A stretch of DNA of 64,000 nucleotides from Hirsutella rhossiliensis (GCF_020360975.1 NW_025408690.1:62001-126000); one strand, 5' to 3'; shown: positions 49,599 to 61,129, numbered from the stretch's first letter. The notes: a model not told the origin generated them from the sequence alone. Numbers and translations are program-made.

Positions 49599-52321
49599 AG
49601 GATAACTGCGATTTCAACTACGAATTGATCGTCGATGTAATGCATCTTGACAGCCGGCCAGTCCTTCATGCCGTTGACCTAGCAACCTCTTTCCAAGCCG
49701 GACGATTTCTTCAGAATATATCGGCTAAAGAGACGTGGGAAGCACTCAAATTGTGTTGGATTGACACATACCTAGGCCCTCCAGATGTTATCACGCACGA
49801 CGCTGGTACGAATTTTGCCTCCTCTGAGTTCCAAGCAGAAGCGAAGCTGCTAGGAATAACCTGTCACCAAGTGCCCGTCGAAGCCCACTGGTCAATTGGC
49901 AAGGTGGAGAGATATCACGCCCCGATTCGAAGGGCATACGAGATCTTGAAAGCCGAGCTAAAAACAGCATCAGCTGAGTCGTTGCTTCAAATGGCCTTCA
50001 AATCCGTCAATGATACCGCCGGACCTGACGGTCTAGTGCCCACACTACTAGTCTTTGGTACCTACCCTCGGATAACGATGGATTCGCCGCCTTCTGCTTC
50101 CGCGATCACACGTGCGAAAGCCGTGACGAAAGCTATGGCAGAGCTACGCAAGCTTGTAGCTAAAGGAAGGTCAATGACGCCCTCAATGCCCGTAATGGGC
50201 CCAACACGATTGAGAAGATGCCACTATCATTGCCGCTTGGTAGTGAAGTTCGAGTATTTCGTGAGAAAGGAGGATGGAAAGGCCCATACAAGGTCCTAGC
50301 TGTGACAGACACAGAGGTCACAGTTGAGCTAGACAACGGGCCAGCTAAATTTCGCAGCACGGCTGTCCAGCCCTACTTTCGCCACCCGGATTCGCAGCAG
50401 CAACGAAGTCACAATGTTCTACAGCAGCCACACGCTGACAATCAGACTGCTGACAATCAGGCTGATAGCATCAACGTTGAGACCGAAGTGCCTAAGCCAT
50501 TCGAATATCCCGAGCCGGAGAGACCACGCAGACGCGGCAGACCAAGAAAAGTCCTCGAGATCAGCAGCAATACGATACCTTCGTTCCTTCTAGTTATTTC
50601 CTTAGTCTTAGCCCTTTCGTTACCTCGATCTCAATTTTCACCCGCTAATATGTTTCTATCGCATAAGGAGTGCGCCGCCCTCGACCTTGCCGTAAAGTTA
50701 CGTGCAGAGAAGAAAATCACTACCGCCGGACGACCGTTTGAAGCCTCTGATGACCTCGAAATCACGAACCTGCTAGGCGCAGGCGTCATCGTGCCCGAAC
50801 GATACGATATGAATAAGCATGGAAAACACAGGCTATTCAAGTCACGAATGGTCCGGGAGGTCAAAGGCAAGAACACTGCTACACCGTACGAGAAGTCTCG
50901 TCTTGTGGTACAAGGATATGGTGACGACGAGAAGCGTGAGATCCTCACGCAGGCTCCAACAATCTCCCGTCCTGCCCAGCGGGTAGTACTCGCTCTTTCC
51001 CTTTCCTTTGCTCTTTGAAGATGTCTCTTGCTATCCGAGACATTACGATGGCCTATACGCAGGCATCGACCACTTTGAATCGCACTATCCTCATCTCTTT
51101 GCCACACGAATTAAAAGAGAGATACCCAGGGGGAACCATCCTTCGTGTGGTCAAGCCATTGTACGGAATCGCTGAAGCAGGCGCTCATTGGTTCAATACG
51201 TATCATGAGCATCACCGCATCAAGCTACAGATGGAGCCGTCAACGTTTGATCCATGTTTAATGATAACGACCGCAGAGATCAACGTCACGACCGCAGAGA
51301 CCAACGCGGATACCGCACTTCAGGTTAATGCCTTCGGCGTTGCCGCGCTTCAGACTGATGATACGTTATTGGTAGGCACAACAACATTCCTGCAACGTGA
51401 AGACCGCGAGCTATGCTTCAAGCCAAGCCAAAGAAGACCCTACGAGAAGGCGATACCTGTGATTTCAACGGCAGCCTCATTGCTCTAGAGAAGGGCTATC
51501 TTCTAGTCATGCAGAAAGGTCAGGTCAACAACCTCAAAATTATCGATCTATCCACGGAAGATCGGGCCCAACGATACGTGGAACAACGTGCCCGTGGCGC
51601 CTATATAGCCTCAATTTGTCAACCAGAGGCTAGCTTCGATTATTCAATCGCGGCACAATCACAAGATCCAACCGCGGAGGATTTTCAGGCGTTGAATAAA
51701 CGGATCCAATGGCAGATCGACAATCCACAAAGAGGCCTTCGATTCGTCCCAATAGGTCTAGAAGCAGCAAAGGTCTTCGTCTTCACAGACGGATCATTCG
51801 CCAACAACAAGGACTTAAGCTCTCAGATCGGATTCGTTATAATCATTGCAACCGAGACTAAGTCAGATGAGTCATTCACGATCCACGGAAACCTGATCCA
51901 TTGGAGCTCGACGAAGTGCAAGAGAGTCACCCGCAGCGTCTTGGCTTCTGAGATATATGGATTAGCTTCAGGCTTCGATTTGGCATATGTGGTTGCAGGG
52001 ACGATCAACCAGATTACAAGCCGCCTTGGATTACCGCAAATCCCGCTCGTTGTGTGTACAGATTCGTACAGCCTGTACGAGTGCCTAGTGAAGCTTGGCA
52101 CCACCACGGAGAAACGTCTGATGATCGATATCATGGCGTTGAGACAGGCCTACGAACAACGCGAAATCACCAACATCCGCTGGATCAACGGAGCGGATAA
52201 CCCGGCCGATGCAATGACGAAGCTATCTCCAAACGGGGCCTTAACCCGATTCGTTAACGACAACGAGATCACGATCCGGCTCGAAGGCTGGGTTCAAAGG
52301 AAGGAAGATATGACCGCATGA
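49555..52321 (+). pseudogene. Copia pol: integrase, reverse transcriptase, RNase H, frameshifted
   Basis: Integrase core: VDVMHLDSRPVLHAVD (first Asp), VITHDAGTNFASSEF (second Asp) and PVEAHWSIGKVERYHAPI (Glu), 49625-49950. Its C-terminal part includes SEVRVFREKGGWKGPYKVLA near 50250. RT starts near 50640; TMAYTQAS and VKPLYGIAEAGAHWF lie at 51045-51200, and the catalytic pair is in ALQTDDTLLVG near 51355, a variant of YVDD found in fungal copias. RNase H shows FTDGSFANN (51785), SEIYGLASGF and CTDSYSLYECL; the end is KEDMTA, stop at 52321. Frame changes near 50170, 51013 and 51430 each look like loss of one base from a short homopolymer. Confidence 0.9.
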
Positions 52322-52439
52322 TTGACGATTTTGATTTAAGCTTGCTATCGATTGTTCCTTTGTGTTGAGATACCCGTTTTTACATGTTGTTTGGGTGTTA
52401 CGTTTAGTGCGTTTTGTTCGATTCTTAAAGAGATGCCAG

Positions 52440-52626
52440 TGTCTGATCATTTGTACGATAGAGCGCACATCGCAGGAGGGTATCACGTGCGTCAGCAGGG
52501 AACAACGTTTACCCGACACGCGCACAACCTATCAAACCTCACAGCATGGTCTAGATAGCGAAGAATAACAAGAACAACACGATCATCGATCAAAGACCCA
52601 ACTGAGCCTCAGTTAACCTATCCACA
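52440..52626 (+). repeat. Copia 3' LTR
   Basis: 187 bp, identical to 46828-47014; preceded by a weak purine tract (TTAAAGAGATG) and followed by CCTAC at 52627-52631. Confidence 0.95.
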
Positions 52627-52660
52627 CCTACAGAGTATCTAAACATCTAGAACACAAATT

Positions 52661-53250
52661 ATGGCGATGTCTACGGTCCGAGTCGAGTTCATATGCCAAT
52701 TTGGCGCCAGGCAACTCATCCACAACCATAGCATTCCTCGGAGCCTTGTGACGGAGGCAAACGGGGCCGGCGGAGATGCTGAATACAACGAGCGATTTAC
52801 ACAGTCCATGATGCCTCTTATGAAGGAGCACGAATCAGCATGTCGCAGTGCGTCGGGTGCTTTCTGCGAATGCTGCGGGCGGTTTGCGACAGACATCTTA
52901 CAGAGTCCGATATCGATGCTGCACGCAGACGAGGCTCGCATTGTGGTTTGGGTCACATCGTTATGTGGAAGAGGGCAGTGCGAGGTAGAAATGAGACAGG
53001 AAATGCAACTAGTAATGGGGGAAATGCGGCAGGAGGAGGAAAGGCGAGATAAGTTTCTAGGACGCAATAGGTGCATGGAGGTCAGGCTGTGCAAAATATG
53101 CGGACGACCGTGGGAGTGAAGCGGTGCAGTAGATGTCACGCAGTGGCATACTGCGGCACGGAGCATCAAAAGGCGGACTGGAAGGTTCACAAGAAGGCGT
53201 GCGTGCCCGAGAGGCTCAACAGACACGGAAAGTGTGGAAGGAAACGATGA
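52661..53250 (+). pseudogene. MYND zinc-finger protein, unit D, one frameshift
   Basis: The ATG at 52661 opens 152 codons: MAMSTVRVEFICQFGARQLI, an inner pair of CxxC motifs (FCECCGRFATDILQSPISML), a charged helix (EMRQEEERRDKFLGR), then CKICGRPWE and a stop at 53117. One base earlier in frame, the MYND finger continues with VKRCSRCHAVAYCGTEHQKA and VHKKAC, and reaches a stop at 53248-53250. All MYND metal ligands are present over the two frames, so a single-base change is the only defect. About 190 residues in total. The unit C gene (36028-36591) is its homologue; A and B have none. Function unknown; MYND fingers mediate protein contacts, often in transcriptional repression. Confidence 0.8.
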
Positions 53251-53438
53251 CTAGAAGCGAGGTCGTAGAGGGGTGGTGGAATATAGCAGTTCGGTTTTAT
53301 ATGTGCTGAGAAGTAAGAGCACATAGTAAGACAAAGGGTAAAATTGGGTTGTTCTCTGCATAAAGAATATATTAGCAGACTTTTATTTCACATAACTAGA
53401 TAAGATATATAGCTATTCCGTTTCTGCTGTTTTTCTAC

Positions 53439-54867
53439 TTAGGTGACGGTTTCGAAGCGGCCTAGTCGGCGAGTCTGATGTGCAGGCGACAATTGAATTA
53501 AGGAAGATGCCGAGGCATTCTCCGAGGCAGGAGTCTGACCGGCTGTTTCCGGATCGCTAATATGGGAAGCCGCTAAGAGGGAGCAGGATCGGGTAGCAGA
53601 GCCCCCAGTATCGGTAGAAGACGAAGGTTTCGGGGTCGTCAGGCGCGGTCTCTTCGTCGGCGTGCCGGCAGGGTCAGGACAGGGACGCTTCTGCGAGGGT
53701 GTAGCTAGGTCGGCCAAAGTAGAAGTTGAAGCAGAAGTTATTAAAGCCGAAGGTGGAGGACTTGGCGGAGGGTACCAGGTGTTGCCACGGAGTAAGAGGC
53801 AGCGAGTATATCCCGGAAAGCGGCCGAAGCGGAGGACGGTTTTCCTTTAGTGGTGTCGAGATAGCCGAGGACGAGGCAGCCGCAGTGCTGGTGGCCTTAT
53901 CGAGAAAAGTCCAAGAATCCGGGACGACGATAAAGACATAGTCTCGGTCGGAGCCTGGGGATGAATCATGACGCGGTGACTGAGCAGGCCAGCAACTTTG
54001 CCTGTGCAGGTAAAGGGATGCTGGGCTGAAAGTAAGAGTCCTTCCTCTCGGCCATCTTCTTACATAGTATAGCCCAGGGGTTAGCGTGAATGGGGAAGAT
54101 AACGAAGACCTCGAATTGGTGGAAGCCTCTGAAAGGGATCTTGTCAGGAATGCCAGGAGCTAGATACGTAGAGAGCTGGACGAAGCCGCAGCAATTTAGC
54201 TGGGCGGCGTCTAGGTCTGGCAGAAGGTCTTGTCGTAGCAGGGAGTGACCCGGGCCAAGGATGAAGCCGGTGAAGGAAACGATAGGCGGGATGCAAGGAA
54301 GTTATCCATAGAGGCGAAGAGTCTAGGAGGATGCTAAGAGGACAAATCAGCCGGACCTCTCGCCCGAGAGCCGAGAGCGGTACGCGCTAGGGTAAATGGC
54401 ACGCCTTACGGCTGGTAACCCTGGTCGCGGACGACGAGGGCGGGCATGGTGTAGATAAGGGTGTCGCCAGTTTCAGACTCTAGGCCGTCGCGCTGCTTAA
54501 CCTCCCAGGCAAGGGCGTAGGTGGACGCGGCCGTTCATAAAAAACCATTCCTCAGACCATTCGGAGGCGATAACAGGCTGGTTGTAAATAGAGAGATTGA
54601 GACTGAAGAAGATGGATGTCGGCGAGTCGTCGGTATCCAATCGGAGCGGCGCATATTCCGCGGTGAGCAACCATGAAGGAGGTGGCAAAAAGATGCGGGC
54701 AATGGTCTCGGCGTTGAGACCTCTAACGCGATGCTCGTCCTGATGGGGAAATCTCGAGGGCAGTCGGGCTGGACGAAGAACATCATAGACATATCACCAC
54801 CCGCGCCTTTCTGGCTATCGAGCGGCTTTCGAAGGTGTGGTGGAGGTAGCGGTGACGAGGAAGACAT
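53439..54867 (-). pseudogene. Helitron accessory protein, unit D, frameshifted
   Basis: Starts at 54867: MSSSSPLPPPHLRKPLDSQK, then GAGGDMSMMFFVQPDCP. Further blocks, in several frames: LARIFLPPPSWLLTAEYAP, FFSLNLSIYNQPVIASEWSE, EWFFMNGRVH, then intron 54334-54409, then the CCGF block near 54190, CKKMAERKDS near 54060 and VVPDSWTFLDKA near 53910. The nuclear-signal-like TPTKRPRLTTPK follows near 53650 and the C-terminus is RRLGRFETVT. The layout matches units A-C. The C-terminal 92 codons are open, and the C-terminal sequences of A/B, C and D differ from one another apart from the KRPRL motif. Confidence 0.75.
54334..54409 (-). other. Intron in accessory gene D
   Basis: Minus strand: CAGCC|GTAAGG donor at 54409, CGGCTGAT branch-like site, CTCTTAG acceptor ending at 54334. 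76 bp. Confidence 0.75.
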
Positions 54868-55682
54868 CGTGCATATCTATGTTGGCTAATAAGTGGTTTG
54901 TGCGCCTAGAAAAATGATCGGTATAAGTCGTTAAGAAGGAAGTAAGAGGTGGAGAATAAAGCGGCCTTTTTTATAAATCCAAGGTATTATAGAACCAGTG
55001 GGGAGAGCGAGAAGCTTTGCCATGGCAAGTTTGAATTTTGATAAGGATGCGTGGTGCATAATAGCTCTTGACCCGACGAGTAAGCCAACGAGTAAGCCAC
55101 ACGAAGAGGCGGTGTGAGAAGGTTGCCTGTTAGAATGGAACGGAAATTTAGGGAAGACTGTCTTGGGAGCTATCGTGCCGGGTGAGCTGAATCAGATGGC
55201 AGGGCTATTCCTTTTTCCGTTGCAGCATAGGTAGCGAAGAAAAAGAAAGTCTAATTTGATGTTCCTTGAAACGCATACCTGCAACGACAGATTCGGAAGA
55301 TGCGGAGAGAGCAGAGTAGTAGAAGGCGGCCTTAGATGGAGTTGCGGTGTGTATTCCTATGCATGGGCTGGTCGAGGCCGTCCGGAAAGGATGGACGGAC
55401 GGTGGTAGGGTGGTGAAGGGGGGAGAAAGGGGGGGGGCTCTCGCGGATAAGCATTGCCGCGTCGGCTCAGTGCTAAAAAGATCACAGGGTTTAGTTATAG
55501 GAAGGATTGGTAGGAAAAACGCCAACACGGCGGACCATTATTGTTAGGAGGCGAGATAATATTGAAGAAAGATCCGGGGCAAACTTTATGGTCCATCATC
55601 CGTGTGCAGAGCCGCGGCGTTAAGATAGCATCGACATGGGAGAGTTCTCGCTGCGAGTTCGGTCGGTAGAGGAGAAGGTGAA
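54868..55682. promoter_or_regulatory. Divergent intergenic region of unit D
   Basis: Some 0.8 kb between accessory gene and RepHel. A direct repeat GACGAGTAAGCCAACGAGTAAGCCA lies at 55076-55100 and a G-rich run at 55415-55437. No gene; no relic of a second accessory gene like that in A and B was recognised. Confidence 0.4.
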
Positions 55683-56382
55683 ATGGTGATGGGAGCAGCG
55701 GCCGTTGCTGCGACGAGAAATGTCGCTGCGGCGAGATTGAGCGCAATGGATGATTCGCTAAAGCGGGTGTCGGGATATAAGAGACAGGCAAACGTGGCAT
55801 CCAGGTTTCGGCCCATCATGGCCAAGCAGGGGCTGGTCGAGGAGGTCTCGCGAGGAGAACAAGCGGAAGCGCTTAAAAGAGCGTTGCCCAAGAGAAGCCG
55901 GCGAGGCGGTCGGCGGCCAAAGGGAAAATCAGTATTGAACGATGGCATTTCGAAGGCGGCCCCATCACGACTTTCAGCACCGATAAACGTGGGTGATGAT
56001 AAGCTAGTGAGCATGGAGACGGACGTTGCCATGCAAGGGTTGGGTGCGAAGCCGTGTGGAGGGAGTCTTGTGCCGTCCGTCGGCGGTGTGTTGCAGCGCG
56101 AGGGTAACGACCCGATCACCTACCGGCACCTCTTGCCCAAGGAGGGGAGGGCTGGGGATGATGAGAGGAGGGCAGCGACCACGGTAGGTCTGGAAGCACC
56201 ATGTCCTCCGGAAGCCTTAGTCGGGCGAGAAGACGGCCTGACAGTGGGAGATGGTCCGGCGTGGCCGTAAGTGGCTCTGAGACGGTTAGGCGACCCAGCG
56301 GTAGCGAACTGACGAGGCCGAAAGGTCTCGTCGAGCGGACAGGTGGTGGGGAAAACGCCGGGTTGGAAGACCGATAACGGTG

Positions 56383-56661
56383 ATGAGATTTCGGCTGGAA
56401 GGCGGGAGCCAGCATTCGCCAAGGCCCATCCGATCCAAAGAGATGGAGAATACGGCCGGACCTGCGCCTGCTCTTATGAGATTTCGATTGGAAGGCGGGA
56501 GCCAGCATTCGCCAAGGCCCATCCGACCCAAAGAGATGGAGAATACGGCCGGACCTGCGCCTGCTCTTATGAGATTTCGATTGGAAGGCGGGAGCCAGCA
56601 TTCGCCAAGGCCCATCCGACCCAAAGAGATGGAGAGTGCGCCGGGAGCTGCGCCTGCCCCC
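56383..56661 (+). repeat. Three 93-bp in-frame tandem repeats in the RepHel N-terminus of unit D
   Basis: Units at 56383-56475, 56476-56568 and 56569-56661 each encode 31 residues starting MRFRLEGGSQHSPRPIR and ending GPAPAL-like. They differ at only a few positions; the third diverges at its end. The length is a multiple of three, so the frame is kept. Confidence 0.93.
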
Positions 56662-59600
56662 CCTGAGGAGGCCGGATTATCACACGCCGGGATCGCGGAG
56701 GGCGTGCAGATCGGCACGTCTGGAAAGCGGAACGATAGGGCGCGGACGAGGCAGAAGGAGCGAGGATACTCTAGCAGCCCGGGAAGGAAAGGTCGGCCGG
56801 CAACGGTCGACAGTGTCCGGCCTATCGAGGCGAAGCAGGCGCTGGCGGCCGAGGAGATCTCACGAAGAGAACAAGGGGATGCATTGAAAGAGCGTTGCCT
56901 AGGGAAGTCGGCCAGGTGGTGGGCTGCGGAAAAGGCGATGCACGTGAATGGCGCCGCCTTGAAGGGAGGAGCGCGACGCTCGACACCGATAAATGTGCGT
57001 GAGAGGCGTACGGACGAAGGACCGAAGCGGGTGTTGGGCGACGAAAGTCAAGCGGACCCGGCACCTAGGTTCCGGCCTATCCAGGCGAAGCAGGCGCCGG
57101 CGTCCGAGGAGGGTTCACGAAGAGAGCGGGTAGAAGCAGTCGAAAGAGCGACGCCTCTAGGAAGCCGGCGAGGCAGTCGGCCGCGGGATAATAGGACGCG
57201 CGTCCATGGTGCTTCTTCAAAGGGAGGGCAAGCGCGATGTTTAACAAGATTTCGGCTAGAGAATGTAAGCCAGCACTCGCCGCAACCCACCGTCGCCCGG
57301 CCAATTCAAGCGAAAGCGATAGGAGACAGAGCAGGAGATCTGCAGTCATCCGGGCGGTTATTACCACGGCCGTCACGCCTGGCAGGGCAGGATCGGCCGG
57401 CAGGGGCGGTCGGGATTTCGTCCACGGCCGTCAGGGAGCCCCTCGTTCAGCCAGTCGAGCCTAAAGAGCCGGGAGATGGAGCCGGAGATACACAATCACC
57501 CGGACGGTTGCTACCACGACCACCACGCGGGGCAGCGGTGGGAGAGGAGGATCGGCCGAGGCGAGTCGAGGCGGTAGCGAGATCTTCGGAGTCCGTGGAG
57601 CAGAGAAAGAGGATCGGCGAGCCCGACCGAGACGAGCTGCCAAGGAAACGTATTCGAGGCGGCCGTCGGAGGCAGAGGAGAAGTGAGCTACAGGCGGAAG
57701 ATCTAGCCAGCGTCCTACGTTACCTGGAAGACGAATTTGCCGCCAAGAGAGGCTGTCCAAGGAGCAGACTTGGTGCACACCAGTGCCGCATGAGAGGAAG
57801 GTATCGACGGTGCGAAGTTTTTATCGGGCGTTCCACGATGCGGCCACCTTGCCGATACGGGCATGTATGCTGTGCTACCGCAAGCGTTCGAGGACGGAGC
57901 TTAAGGAGATGCCGTGGGATCGGTGGCTGTCGAGCCCCGTCCCTAAGGGTGAGGGCTCGCCGTTCGCGTGTCGGAGTTGCTTCCGTGAGGGCGAGTCTAT
58001 CGTGGTCTGCGCGGAGTGTCATCGAGGGCTGGCGCGTGGGGTGCTGTCGCCGGCGGCCCAACTTCATTGTCGCCTCGGTTGTGAGCATATGCTCCTGATG
58101 AGCTCAAGGCTCACGCCAGTGGAGGAGAAGCTGATTGCGCTAAACTCGTGTTACGGGTTCGTCACGAGGTATAGCGTCCCGGGCGGCCAGAAGCAGACGC
58201 TGAGGTACCCCAAGCACGTCAAGGGCCACATCACGGTGTTTCCGAACAATGTACAAGAATTGGTGACGAAAGTGCTGCCGCACCCTCTCCTGCAGGTGAT
58301 GGACGAGATCCACATCTCGTGGCAGGCGGTAAAGCCGACACCGAGCGACCTATCGAGTCTCTTGTCTGTGAGGCGGCGCGTTGTCGAGAGGGCTCTTGTT
58401 TGGCTGAAGAGAAACAACCCACACTATGCCGAGATCGAGATCGACGCGGCTGAGATGGAGAGCTGGGGAGAGTCGGCCCACGGGTGCCGCCGTCGGTGTA
58501 CGGGCGCCTGGAGCGGAACGAGCCGTCGGCATGGGAGAAGACGCGGACGGCGCATATCGTGCCGCCCACGGAGCGGGCCATGGACGACGAGGGCGCGGTA
58601 GAGATCGAAGAAGTCCTGTCTCTGCTCAACCAAGGGGGAGGAAGCGCGACGATTCTCGAGGACGACGAGCCAGAGTCAATCGAGGTAGACGAGGCGCGTG
58701 GTCAGAGCGGCGACGAGGCTAATCACGATGCGGAGACGATCAACGAGGTAACCTCGTCGGGAATGTTTGCGTTAGACGGGCCGCCCGACGTCGCCGACGT
58801 GGATAAATTGCGCTTCGCATGTGATGCCGTCCGCGAAGGGGCGGGCGACGACGGCGGCGCGGGTCCGAGGACGTGGGTGGAAACCTCGGCAAAGGCAGCC
58901 AGGGCACGCCGATGGTTCCGAACCGTATATAGGCGTTCGCCGCGGCGATGACTTCGCCGACTCGTTCGAAGCCTCCTTTTTCGCGAAGACCTTTCCCACG
59001 CTGTTGCCATTTGGCGTCGGAGGGCCGCGACCGGTCGAAGAAGCAGCCGTACAACTAGGCAGAGGCACCGCCGACATACGCGAGCGGGAGGCCGCGACGC
59101 GAGAGCTCGTGTCGTCTCGGAACATGAGCCTTCGGACCTGGGCCGACACGGTGTTACGACGCCACGGTGGCCGGTTCGCGACGCACCACATCTTCGCCTT
59201 CCTCGTCTTTAATATAGGCGTGCGGTCGAGGAACCGCCGCGTCAGCATGCTAAGCGTGACGAGGAAGAACTTCCGCAAGGTGGAGCGCATCGTACGGTCG
59301 CTAACCGCGGACGGATTGGCGGCGGCCAGGGCCGAGCTAGAGAGCACAGGCAAGACGACCGATGATGCGGTGAAGGAGCTGCTCAGGAGCCTTTCGCTGT
59401 ATGGGTATCGTCAGCCCATGTCGAGGGAGGTCCGTCTCGGGATGCGGCATAGGATCCTGGCGCTCATCGTCCGTTACGGCGTGCCCGCCATCTGGTTCAC
59501 GATCAACCCAAACGACATCACGAATCCGGTAAAGCTCCGACTAGCAGCGTACCGCGCGCGCCCCTAGGCCGAGGAGTTCCTACGAAGCCTCGATAAGGCG

Positions 59601-59891
59601 TTCAAACGTGTGCGGCTGTCCGTGTCCGACCCGATGAGCTCGGCCGTCTTCTTCCACCGCGAGATGACGCTGTTCTTCGAGCATTACGTCAATGCCGGGG
59701 AGTCGGTCTTCGGCCGCGTCAGCCAGTATTATGGCGCCGTGAAACGAACGAGCGAGGCTCCCTCCACGTGCACGGGCTGCTCTGGCTCGAGGAAACGCCC
59801 ACCTCAGCTCGATGCTTGCCGACTCAGACGGCGGGAACAAGCGGCATACCGCGAGCGAATCGTCCGCTACGTCGATAGTGTCTTCAGCGAG

Positions 59892-59961
59892 GTAAGGAAC
59901 GGCGGGGCGTCGTACGAAATAGTCGTGGGAGAAGAGGACGCGGGCTGACGCGGGAAACTAG
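59892..59961 (+). other. RepHel intron 1, unit D
   Basis: AGCGAG|GTAAGG donor, GGCTGACG branch site near 59943, AACTAG acceptor ending at 59961, then GACCTGGACCAGG. 70 bp. Confidence 0.85.
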
Positions 59962-61032
59962 GACCTGGACCAGGAAGGGTTCTGCGCCGTCGAGGCAGAG
60001 CGTTCGGTGACGTCCGATATCTCGTCCCTGCTGAACAGGGCCGATCAGTTCTCGGCCTCGTTCGAGGAGGAAGCCAACTTCTGCGCCGGCGCGACCCAGA
60101 TCCATACCCACAGCCCGACATGCGTCAAGTACTCCCTCGGCAGCAAGGGGCGGAAGGGCGCCGACCTCTGTCGCTTTAAGGCACCGTGGAGCGGGTCGAG
60201 GAGACGACCCTGTCAGCGGACGGCGTGCTGCGGATCCGCAGAACACATCCCATGGTGAACCGGTGGAACAAGGCCATCGCCGTCGGGCTCCGTCACAACC
60301 ACGACATTTCCTTTATAGCGACGCAGCGGAAGACCATGGCGCTCGTCTACTACGTGACCAATTACGCGACTAAGGTGGAGGACCCGACGTGGAAGCGCGT
60401 CGCCGCCGCCGCCGAACTGCTGCCCGTCGTGTCGGCCGGTAGTCAGCCGGGTGCCGGGGATGACGTAAGTAGCGGCGTCGTCGGCGACGGCGATGGAAGG
60501 AAAAACAAGACGCGGCAGTTTCTCATGAGAGTGGCGAATCGGGTGTTCACGGAGCGGGCGCTGTCGCAAGTCGAGGTCGTCGCCCATCTGCTGGGACACC
60601 CGAGCGAGTTCTCGGAAGCAGCGCCTGGGCGTACCTGAACGTGTCGGTGCTATACTGGCACGTCTCGAGGCTCTGGCGACACCTTCGGCAGCAGAGCGGC
60701 ACCGCGGCGGTCGAAGACGTGTCCGTCGCGGACGAGTCGGTCGTCGTCGAACAAGCAGGCGAGAGGATCAGTTTCGCCGAGGCCTATCATCATCGCGGAC
60801 ATGTCCTACGAGGCTTGTGCCTATACGACTATGTTTCGCTCGTCAGGCTCCAACGCGTCGGCAAGGCCGGCTGCTCCGGCGGCTGGGGAGAGGTGCCGTT
60901 CGAGGGCGGCTGGGTGGCCGGTAAAGACTGGGTCCAGGTGCTAAGGCGGCCGGGAAAGTACGCCGTCGTCTGCCTCGACGGCTACCTAAGCAAGGATTTC
61001 GAGCAGGACGACGAGGAATCGGCTCATCGCAG

Positions 61033-61129
61033 GTAAGTGCGGGCGGGCAAAGTGGCCGAGTGAAGAGAGGGGGGGGGGTTGCGACGCCGCGGGGGGGCTG
61101 GCTGACTTACACTTATTGTGCCGTCGCAG
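61033..61129 (+). other. RepHel intron 2, unit D
   Basis: CGCAG|GTAAGT donor, GGCTGACTTAC branch site near 61100, a pyrimidine-rich stretch, GTCGCAG acceptor ending at 61129, then GGCTGCCGTCCAGC. 97 bp; the most canonical of the four. Confidence 0.88.

Larger units (their letters stand above)
46828..52626 (+). mobile_element. Ty1/copia LTR retrotransposon
   Basis: Two identical 187-bp LTRs (46828-47014 and 52440-52626) start TGTCTGATC and end CCACA, and the element is bordered by the 5-bp duplication CCTAC (46823-46827 and 52627-52631). The order Gag, protease, integrase, RT, RNase H is that of Pseudoviridae-type (copia) elements. Identical LTRs point to a recent insertion. Confidence 0.96.
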
